DNA of 64,000 nucleotides, from assembly GCA_017409875.1 (NCBI GenBank), contig JAFQRW010000005.1, positions 1 through 64,000 on the forward strand. The letters run 5' to 3'. Shown one piece after another: positions 62,061-64,000 of the stretch. The first letter of the stretch is position 1. Every line of letters begins with the position of its first letter. The notes below the pieces were generated by a model that saw nothing but the letters and a program-made list of their open reading frames with translations, had not been told where the DNA came from and did not search any database. The stretch comes from Clostridia bacterium. GTDB lineage: Bacteria; Bacillota; Clostridia; RGIG6154. Position numbers and translations under genes: made by a program.

Positions 62061-63113
62061 ATGTCAGAAAAAACTTTGGAATTAAAACAAGAGTTTTTAG
62101 AATCACTAAAGAATGTAAATTCAATGGATGAGCTTGAAAACATCAGAATTGCATATCTTGGCAAAAAAGGTAGTGTTACCGAGCTGTTAAAAGAGATGAA
62201 AAATCTCTCAAATGAAGAGAAAAAAACTTTTGGTCAGAAAGTCAACGAGCTCAAAAATGAAGTTTTAGATAAAATTTCACAAAAGACAGAAGAGCTTAAA
62301 CAAAAAGAACTTGAAAAAGAATTTAGTCTTATGCCTGAGTTTGATATTTCTATACCGGCTGATTTAAAGCGTGGTTCGTATCATCCTATCACCCTTGCTC
62401 AGCGTCAGTGTGAGAATATATTCAAATCAATGGGGTTTGTTGTTGCAGATTATAGCGAAGTTGTCAGCGATTATGAGTGCTTTGAAGCTCTTAATATTCC
62501 AAAACATCATCCTGCACGTGATATGCAGGACACTTACTATCTTGAAAATGGTCAGCTATTAAAATCACATACATCTGCAGCACAGAATGCAATTTATAAA
62601 AAATACAAAGATGCTCTGATTAACGAGGGTAAGCCAATTAAAGCAATTTTCCCCGGAAGATGCTTTAGAAATGAAGCAACAGATGCAAACCATGAAAATA
62701 CATTTTTCCAGATGGAAGGAATTATGGTTGACAAAAACATTTCAATATCAAACCTTATTTTCTTTATGAAAACAATGCTTTCTGAAGTTTTCCAAAAGGA
62801 TGTTAAGGTTAGATTAAGACCAGGATTTTTCCCGTTTGTAGAACCGGGCTTTGAACTTGATATTAATTGCCTTATTTGCGGAGGAGAGGGATGCCCTTCC
62901 TGCAAGCACAGTGGTTGGCTTGAGCTTTGTCCTTGCGGAATGATACATCCGGAGGTTTTAAAAGCAGGAGGAATTGACCCTGAGGAGTATACAGGTTTTG
63001 CTTTTGGATTAGGTCTTACAAGATTAGTTATGATGAAATATGGCGTTAAAGATATCCGTGATTTAAATAGCGGTAGCTTAAAGACTTTATCGCAGTTTAC
63101 TGAAGATAAATAA
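62061..63113 (+). CDS. pheS: Phenylalanine-tRNA ligase, alpha subunit
   Basis: 350-residue catalytic subunit of the (alpha-beta)2 synthetase. An N-terminal coiled coil (about 1-90) is followed by the class II core, with motif 2 FRNEATDANHENTFFQMEG, and motif 3 near GFAFGLGLTRLVM. ATG 62061 follows AAAGGAAAG, 17 nt past the T-box terminator; a longer frame enters the leader. pheT follows 17 nt later. Confidence 0.97.
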   Translation: MSEKTLELKQEFLESLKNVNSMDELENIRIAYLGKKGSVTELLKEMKNLSNEEKKTFGQKVNELKNEVLDKISQKTEELKQKELEKEFSLMPEFDISIPADLKRGSYHPITLAQRQCENIFKSMGFVVADYSEVVSDYECFEALNIPKHHPARDMQDTYYLENGQLLKSHTSAAQNAIYKKYKDALINEGKPIKAIFPGRCFRNEATDANHENTFFQMEGIMVDKNISISNLIFFMKTMLSEVFQKDVKVRLRPGFFPFVEPGFELDINCLICGGEGCPSCKHSGWLELCPCGMIHPEVLKAGGIDPEEYTGFAFGLGLTRLVMMKYGVKDIRDLNSGSLKTLSQFTEDK

Positions 63114-63130
63114 GAAAGGAGAGAGGCTTA

Positions 63131-64000
63131 ATGTTTTTATCAATGAATTGGATTTCTGATTTTGTTGACCTGACAGGTCTTGATAAAATCGGACTAATAA
63201 ATAAATTTTCACTTTCTACTGCAGAAGTTGAAAATGAAATATTTTTTAAAGGCAGCGATATTGAGGGAATAGTTGTTGCTGAGATTAAATCGGTTGAAGA
63301 CCACCCTGAGTCTAAAAAGCTTCATCTTCTTAAGGTTGACGCAGGATTAGACGAACTTGTTGATGTAGTTTGTGGTGCACCTAATGTAAGAGTTGGAATG
63401 AAAACTGCTTTTGCAAAAATAGGCGCTAAAATTGGTGAAATTGAAATTACACCAAGAAAGCTCGCAGGATATACATCATACGGAATGTGCTGCTCTGAAA
63501 AAGAAATCGGAATTAGCGATAACAATGATGGTATTATGGAAATTACCGATGATTTACCATGCGGAACAGATTTGAAAACTGTTTATCAGATTGACGATAT
63601 TGTTTTTGAAGTTGATAATAAATCGCTTACAAACAGACCTGACCTTTGGAGTCATTATGGTATTGCCCGTGAATTTGCTGCAATAGCAGGAAGAACGTTA
63701 AAACCTGTTGATACAGTCGATTTGTCAAAATATGATAGCTTGCCAAAAATTGATATGAAAATTGAGGATAAGCTATGCCAGAGATATTCATGTCTTTCTT
63801 TTGAAAATATAAGCGTTCACACAAGTCCTGTTAATGTGAGAATCAGGCTTTATTACTGTGGTATGAGGTCTTTGAATTTTCTTGCTGACCTTACAAACTA
63901 TTTGATGTTAGAAGTCGGTCAGCCAATGCACGCGTTTGATTCAAGAAAAGTTGAAAAAATCAGAATTAAGCGTTTTGATAAGCCTTTTAAATTTGAAACC
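63131..64000 (+). CDS. pheT: Phenylalanine-tRNA ligase, beta subunit (partial, runs off the window)
   Basis: The first 290 codons are visible. An N-terminal EMAP/OB-fold tRNA-binding domain (about 40-150, IVVAEIKSVEDHPESKKLHL) is followed by a B3/4-like part beginning near RYSCLSFEN and GMRSLNFLADLTNYLML, with GQPMHAFD. AAGGAGAG lies upstream of the ATG. Full-length PheT is about 790 aa, so roughly two thirds is missing because of the window edge, not a truncation. Confidence 0.95.
   Translation, partial: MFLSMNWISDFVDLTGLDKIGLINKFSLSTAEVENEIFFKGSDIEGIVVAEIKSVEDHPESKKLHLLKVDAGLDELVDVVCGAPNVRVGMKTAFAKIGAKIGEIEITPRKLAGYTSYGMCCSEKEIGISDNNDGIMEITDDLPCGTDLKTVYQIDDIVFEVDNKSLTNRPDLWSHYGIAREFAAIAGRTLKPVDTVDLSKYDSLPKIDMKIEDKLCQRYSCLSFENISVHTSPVNVRIRLYYCGMRSLNFLADLTNYLMLEVGQPMHAFDSRKVEKIRIKRFDKPFKFET

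Overview
This 64 kb window is ordinary chromosomal DNA from a low-GC, anaerobic, endospore-lineage Clostridia bacterium (Firmicutes). The evidence is two T-box leaders, the GerW/YtfJ spore protein, ScpA/ScpB, AddA/AddB, the HisZ plus short HisG pair, YerC, a four-subunit 2-oxoacid:ferredoxin oxidoreductase, strong AGGAGG ribosome sites and many TTG starts. No phage, insertion sequence, CRISPR array or intact tRNA gene is visible. The species cannot be named from the sequence.

Layout. 1-355: gene-free, with two direct copies of the 5' half of a tRNA-Pro(CGG). 356-2803 (-): copper P-type ATPase with a copper chaperone domain fused at its C-terminus and an embedded ribosome site in front of that domain. 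2922-8110 (-): arginine operon argC-J-B-D-F behind a textbook promoter. 8295-16469 (-): branched-chain aminotransferase, P-loop ATPase, four-subunit VOR/KOR oxidoreductase, XRE-cupin regulator, acyl-CoA synthetase and LytTR regulator, with a metal-dependent amidohydrolase and a small membrane protein upstream. 16948-19568 (+): T-box leader followed by a single protein that fuses XRE, cupin and acyl-CoA synthetase, the same parts that are split genes in the divergent operon. 19657-27349 (+): yerC-hisZ-G-D-C-B-H-A-F-IE. 27368-34951: AI-2E family permease, RimK-like ligase (-), lysA, M50 protease, scpA, scpB, DUF2953, gerW, phosphopantetheinyl transferase and a MecA-like adaptor. 35349-39189: anion permease (-), then an XRE-GlmM fusion and a GlmU-like left-handed beta-helix acetyltransferase. 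39227-48571 (-): AraC regulator with a degenerate receiver domain, secreted CAP protein, addB-addA. 48723-51016 (+): polar amino acid ABC importer. 51115-56680 (+): two tandem secreted SGNH hydrolases and a ROK regulator with a palindrome over its own promoter. 56718-61753 (+): ClpE-like unfoldase, galT, galK, rdgB. 61762-64000 (+): Phe T-box, pheS and the start of pheT.

How the parts fit. The most interesting block is 8295-19568. An aminotransferase, a 2-oxoacid:ferredoxin oxidoreductase and two acyl-CoA synthetases can interconvert carboxylic acid, acyl-CoA, 2-oxoacid and amino acid. One synthetase sits behind a T-box, which normally switches on genes when a tRNA is uncharged, so I infer that at least this synthetase works in the biosynthetic direction: activation of an (iso)acid, then reductive carboxylation to a 2-oxoacid and transamination. 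The fused XRE-cupin module suggests the enzyme also senses something and regulates transcription. The same theme, an XRE DNA-binding domain on a metabolic enzyme, recurs at 36912 (XRE-GlmM).
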